A stretch of DNA of 64,000 nucleotides from Megalobrama amblycephala (taxonomy: Eukaryota > Chordata > Actinopteri > Cypriniformes > Xenocyprididae), in assembly GCF_018812025.1 (NCBI RefSeq), contig NC_063050.1:6548047-6612046 (forward strand). Reading direction: 5' to 3'. Positions 60,001 to 64,000 of the stretch are shown here, piece after piece. The position numbers and the translations under genes are program-made. Below the pieces are notes generated by a model that was not told the DNA's origin, searched no databases, and was given only the letters and a program-made list of their open reading frames with translations. How positions within the stretch are numbered: position 1 is the first letter of the stretch; the number at the start of each line of letters is the position of its first letter.

Positions 60001-60816
60001 CAGTACAACATACTATTCCTATTTCACTTTACTTTTTAAGGCAATCGGTTTGCATGCTCTTTTAAAGTAAGACTAACTAATTAGATTTTACAGTGTAGAA
60101 CATCAAAATTTAAATGATTTGCTGGTAAAGTGATAAGGCTGGTTGACCAGATGCAACATCCTGAAGGAAAAGCATTGTGTAAATCATCTACATGGCTCTT
60201 CGAAATACTTGAGTCTGATCAGTGGTGGCTCATTGTCATTATAATAATGGTATCAATAATTTAGTAAGGAAGTGATTAAAATGAATGTTCATTTTATTGG
60301 ATTTTTCTATATTCGCTTTCTTTTTTACTGTATTTTAAACAGTGTTTCTTCTTGTGTTTTCAGCTTCAGTTGTGATTATCATCATTTTGGTTTTACTCCT
60401 GATAGCAGTTCCACTGATTATAGTGGCTGTACAAAATAAGGAGTCTAAAGGTAATATTTGACACTAAATAAATCATTTTCTCTGATGTTTCAGCATTTTG
60501 AGCATAAAATAAAACACTGAAGATCACCTACAAATTGAGTTTGGGATGATGACACGTATGTAAAGAGTTGAAGCAGTAATCTGAGTAAGACTGTCATGTC
60601 ATGTTGATCTATTTCACAGGTCTGCTGTCGTCCTCCACTGTAGAGTTTTATCCAGTGTTTTATGAACAGGTGAGTCAGCAGAAACTGATTGTGATCATTA
60701 GTGGACAGTTTGTTTCATGAAGATATTCAGAGTTTTATTTCTTGCTTGACTCTGTAATGATGTTGAAACAGGATTTTCAGTACTTTGGTATTGAATCTCC
60801 AGCAGCTGGTGTGTGA
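57085..60816 (+). CDS. Gene E: two-Ig CMRF35-like receptor with short non-ITIM tail
   Basis: Predicted 288-aa type I membrane protein. Exons: signal 57085-57124 (MKTFIFFTICMIK); Ig1 57992-58312; Ig2 58434-58757; TM 60364-60450; linker 60620-60669; tail 60772-60816. Phases follow the family rule and the frame is open. Ig1 has the canonical pair (IINCIYG, TYRCKA) and the inner pair (FCKVSGSEC), a full CMRF35 domain. Ig2 has the canonical pair (IRCKYP, YFCGV) but no inner pair, plus an N-terminal CC as in D2/D3 of genes A-C. The TM (VVIIIILVLLLIAVPLIIVA) lacks charge. The tail is short (VEFYPVFYEQ, then DFQYFGIESP) with no strict ITIM; YFGI could serve as an endocytic Yxx-hydrophobic signal. Role unclear: a non-inhibitory or ligand-capturing partner of the ITIM genes is a guess. 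Confidence 0.75.
57184..57867. mobile_element. Complete TTAA-flanked MITE in gene E intron 1
   Basis: Starts TTAAAGGTCCCGTTTTTCGT and ends ACGAAGAACGGGACCTTTAA, inverted repeats with TTAA at both ends. Its right 198 bp equal the start of the window (1-199). piggyBac-type mobilisation is inferred from the TTAA. Confidence 0.8.
58758..60363. other. Gene E intron 3, containing a TA-flanked MITE
   Basis: An element at 59121-60095 starts cactgtaaaatcc and ends gattttacagtg with TA on both sides, consistent with a Tc1/mariner-type MITE; it contains a ~26-bp poly-A run near 59240. The DNA on both sides carries a repeated motif (gatttgctggtaaagtgata at ~58975 and ~60117). No exon recognised. Confidence 0.6.
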
Positions 60817-60881
60817 ATGATCATATCCATGTGTTTAACCCTGTGAACCTGAAAAATAGATTGAGATCTTTGAAGAGTCTG

Positions 60882-61847
60882 TTAAAGGTGCCATCGAATG
60901 AAAAATTGAATTTACCTCGGCATAGTCAAATAACAAGAGTTCAGTACATGGAAATGACATACAGTGAGTCTCAAACACCATTGTTTCCTCCTTCTTATAT
61001 AAATCTCATTTGTTTAAAAGACCTCTGAAGAACAGGCGAATCTCAACATAACATGACTGTTACGTAACAGTCGGGATCATTAATATGTACGCCCCCAATA
61101 TTTGCATATGCCAGCCCATGTTCAAGCATTAGACAAGGGCAGCCAGTATTAACGTCTGGATCTGTGCACAGCTGAATCATCAGACTAGGTAAGCAAGCAA
61201 GGACAATAGCGAAAAATGGCAGATGGAGCGATAATAACTGTCATGATCCATGATATCATGATATTTTTAGTGATATTCGTAAATTGTTTCGTTAGCATGT
61301 TGCTAATGTACTGTTAAATGTGGTTAAAGTTACCATCGTTTATTACTGTATTCACGGAGACAAGACTGTCGTTATTTTCATTTTTTAAACACTTCTGTTT
61401 AAAAATCAGTCTGTATAATTCATAAACACAACTTCATTCTTTATAAATCTCTCCAACAGTGTAGCATTAGCCGTTAGCCACGGAGCATAGCCTCAAATTC
61501 ATTCAGAATCAAATGTAAACATCCAAAAAAAATACCATAATTATGCGATTAGACATGCTCCATGACCAACACTTTGTAAAGATCCATTTTGAGGGTTATA
61601 TTAGCTGTGTGAACTTTGTTGATGCTGTTCAAGGCAAGCGCAAGCTCCGTGGGCGGAGAGCACGAGCAATTAAAGGGCCAGCAGCCTGAATCGGTGCATA
61701 GTTAATGATGCCCCAAAATAGGCAGTTAAAAAAAATATTTAAAAAATATCTATGGGGTATTTTGAGCTGAAACTTCACAGACACATTCAGGTGACACCTT
61801 AGACTTATATTACATCTTGTAAAAAAAACGTTCAATGGCACCTTTAA
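60882..61847. mobile_element. 966-bp TTAA-flanked MITE downstream of gene E
   Basis: Starts TTAAAGGTGCCATCGAATG and ends TTCAATGGCACCTTTAA, inverted repeats with TTAA ends. It begins 66 bp after the gene E stop codon and so may lie inside its 3' UTR. Only short ORFs inside. Confidence 0.8.
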
Positions 61848-63228
61848 ATCAAGTGTAGTGTCAGTTCTGGCAGGTCACGTCAGTCAAGCTCCCATCAGCT
61901 GACTCTCAGGTGACCGACGTCTACCTATAGGAATACGACGCCTATCATGGCATTCATATATAAGCTCTTCAGTATTATCAGCAGCTATCGCATTTCTCAG
62001 GAGCTAATTACCCTCTTCCATCCCCAGCTCCTCCTCTCTTCAGTCAGGATTTGGCCTTCTGATTCCCCTGAATCAGACTAATTCTTGAATTTCGTGTAGA
62101 TGTTAAATTATTGACATTAATGATATCTGCATATGTTGGTTTTGTTCTGTTTACCCTAAGGGGGGTCACTGCTGCTCTTCCTGCTCTTTGCATGAGTCCG
62201 CAGGGAGTTCTTGCCCAGAACAGAACCATACTGCCTATCCAAACTCTTGTTTCCTATGACTGTAGATCAAAGACACTGGACTTCACTGTAATCCAGAGGA
62301 CAGAGACACAATAACAACTGTGGTTTACAGCTGTGTCGACTCAAGTGCTCTATCAACACCAAAACACAAATGAGTTCATTTCAACTAATGTAATATGTAT
62401 TCATAAACATATTAAGAACCAAGAGAAATCATCTTTATTCTTCTCATAATTTTCATTGTTTTGCTGAAAATGAACTATGTACTGTGTCATATTTGATCCT
62501 GATATGTTTACAGCTGACATACTGAAATATGGATTATTGAAATATTTCAAATGTATTCATTTTTAAAGCTGAACACCAGCAAACACGCATGTGCAACTGG
62601 AATTAACTACGAGATTCGCACAGCATCAGTAACTACATAGTTACTGCAGCCTTTAAATAAAGCAACTTAACATCAGTGTTTCTCAGCTCATCACTGACTG
62701 AAACACAGGCTCTCTTCAGCACAATGGTGACCCATTGATTTCTTCTATATCATTATGTGCAAAAACTCATAAACCCAGTTTCAAAGACAGGGCTTAGACT
62801 AAGCCAGGATTAGGCCTTAGTACATTTAGGACATTGTTGATGTTTTATTGAGAATATTTGGTGACCATTATGGTGATCAGTGTTTAACAGTACATTAGCA
62901 CAGTGTTTCCACTGTTGACCAACACCTATGACGGCGCCAACTCCTGCGAGGACTTCAGAAGATGCAATCATCTGGATCAACATGCACATTGCCCAATTTC
63001 TATATCCTAATTATTGTTAATGTAATTCATTTTTCCAGGAGCTCATTGCTTCTACCTTCAGTTAAACTGCTAACAGTGATTGTAAATTAATTGCCTAAAT
63101 TATTACATTATTAGCTAATTGCATTCTTTAAATTGTAATGTTGACATGCATTCTCTGTAAAGCTGTTTGAAACAATATGTATCGTGAAAAGCGCTATACA
63201 AATAAATGTGAATTGAATTGAAAAAATT
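61848..63228. other. Downstream repeats, including an L2-type 3' end
   Basis: No gene recognised. 63000-63220 ends gtgaaaagcgctatacaaat followed by gtgaattgaattgaa, the 3'-tail style of fish L2-type LINEs and their SINEs. A stretch at 62785-62820 (agacagggcttagactaagc) is another common-looking repeat piece. Confidence 0.5.
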
Positions 63229-63415
63229 GTTTCCCAACCCTGTTCCTGGAGGCATACCAACACTGCACATTTTGCATGTCTCTCTAATCAAACACACCTG
63301 ATTCAAGTCATCAGCTCATTAGTAGAGACTCCAAGACCTGAAATGGGTGTGTCAGACAAAGGAAACATGCAAAATGTGCAGTGTTGGTGTGCCTCCAGGA
63401 ACAGGGTTGGGAAAC
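63229..63415. repeat. 187-bp near-perfect palindrome (foldback element)
   Basis: Outer arms gtttcccaaccctgttcctg and caggaacagggttgggaaac are exact inverted repeats, continuing inward with a few mismatches through aacactgcacattttgcatg and its complement. It would fold into a long hairpin with a short central loop. Related half-copies occur near 41030-41140 and 49115-49275. Confidence 0.85.
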
Positions 63416-63714
63416 ACTGCATTAGCAACATGCTAACACATTCAGAAACACAATTTGCAAACATCACAAAATATATTTAAAATTGGATCATGAACAGTTG
63501 GTATCGATGCATCTTTGAGAATCAACTTTTGTGCAAATCCTGTGTTTTACTGACCCTCGTGTGCAAAGCAGTCTGGTGTAAAATGACTTGCACATACTGG
63601 TATATGAATTTATTTGGACACATTTTCTTCATAAATAAAATTACACCACTGTGTCCTTAGTGACTCAGATGTCAGGAGTTTATGGAGACTTATGTTTACT
63701 ATTATAGCCGCTGA

Positions 63715-63957
63715 CAGATCTGCACTTCACCCATCCAAGTGCACACACACACACAGCAGTGAGTATTGAACACACACCCACATGTTTTTGCTGCAGAGCC
63801 CAGGGAGTGATTGGGGATTCAGTGCCTTGCTCAAGGGCACCTCAGTTGTGGGTAATTTGAATTCATTCACTCCTCTCACCAACATTTCCTGCCTTTACTG
63901 AGACTCAAACCTCTAACCTTTGGGTTACAAGTCAGACTCTTTAACCATTAGGCCACA
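63715..63957 (-). mobile_element. Complete-looking tRNA-derived SINE
   Basis: Reverse-oriented relative of 4208-4500. The head, read on the minus strand, is tggcctaatggttaaagagt with B-box-like ggttagaggtttgagtctca. The body has ttgagcaaggcactgaatcc and gtgtgtgtgtgcacttggat. Confidence 0.8.
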
Positions 63958-63960
63958 ACT

Positions 63961-64000
63961 AGGGCTGTGACGGTAGGCAATGGTGCCACCGCGGTGGTGG
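63961..64000. repeat. Start of another repeat at the right window edge
   Basis: gggctgtgacggtaggcaat and the following GC-rich accgcggtggtgg differ in composition from the neighbourhood and look like the terminus of a DNA transposon family. Too short to classify. Confidence 0.3.

Overview
This is a stretch of teleost fish nuclear DNA, most likely from a cyprinid (carp, minnow or zebrafish relatives). The evidence is AT-rich intergenic DNA packed with fish-type repeats: a tRNA-derived SINE, Tc1 elements, TTAA-flanked MITEs, and L2-, Tx1- and Ty3/Gypsy-like remnants. Split genes with GT-AG introns encode immunoglobulin-superfamily receptors of the CMRF35/CD300/pIgR-like type. Species and chromosome cannot be fixed from the sequence alone. 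No CRISPR array, rRNA gene or prokaryotic feature was seen.

Five plus-strand receptor genes lie head to tail. Genes A (5561-12520), B (19307-31777) and C (46366-55844) are close paralogues. They share an almost identical ~290-bp promoter and signal-peptide exon, followed by one phase-1 exon per V-type Ig domain, a transmembrane (TM) exon, a short linker exon and a last exon with ITIM-type tyrosines. Their domain strings differ: A is D1-(D2 broken)-D3-D4-D5-D6; B is D1-D2-D3-D4-D5-D4'-D5'-D6-D7; C is D1-D2/3 hybrid-D4-D5-D6-D7. Gene D (38794-43400) has one Ig domain, a serine-rich stalk and an ITIM tail. Gene E (57085-60816) has two Ig domains and a short tail without ITIMs. Broken pieces of further family members are present: a TM/linker exon pair at 569-852, an inverted tail exon near 2740-2815, and an orphan tail exon at 34855-35073.

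Layout: 1-5.3 kb, repeats and receptor-gene debris; 5.3-12.6 kb, gene A with a Ty3/Gypsy remnant in its last large intron; 12.6-19 kb, spacer with a LINE and an inverted pair of MITEs; 19-31.8 kb, gene B with transposons in three introns; 31.8-38.7 kb, spacer with a MITE, Tc1 and Tx1-like debris and the orphan tail; 38.8-43.4 kb, gene D; 43.4-46.4 kb, spacer paralogous to the one before gene B; 46.4-55.8 kb, gene C; 57-60.8 kb, gene E; 60.9-64 kb, repeats.

By family knowledge the products would be leukocyte surface receptors. A-D carry ITIM/ITSM-like motifs and should inhibit through SHP phosphatases. The points most worth a second look are: D1 has lost the canonical Ig disulphide in all three paralogues yet differs between A and C mostly by amino-acid replacements; each of the three promoters holds a perfect CTCF core and a PU.1-type ETS site; and domains have been duplicated, deleted and fused through symmetric exons. 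All exon models come from splice signals and paralogue comparison, not transcript data.
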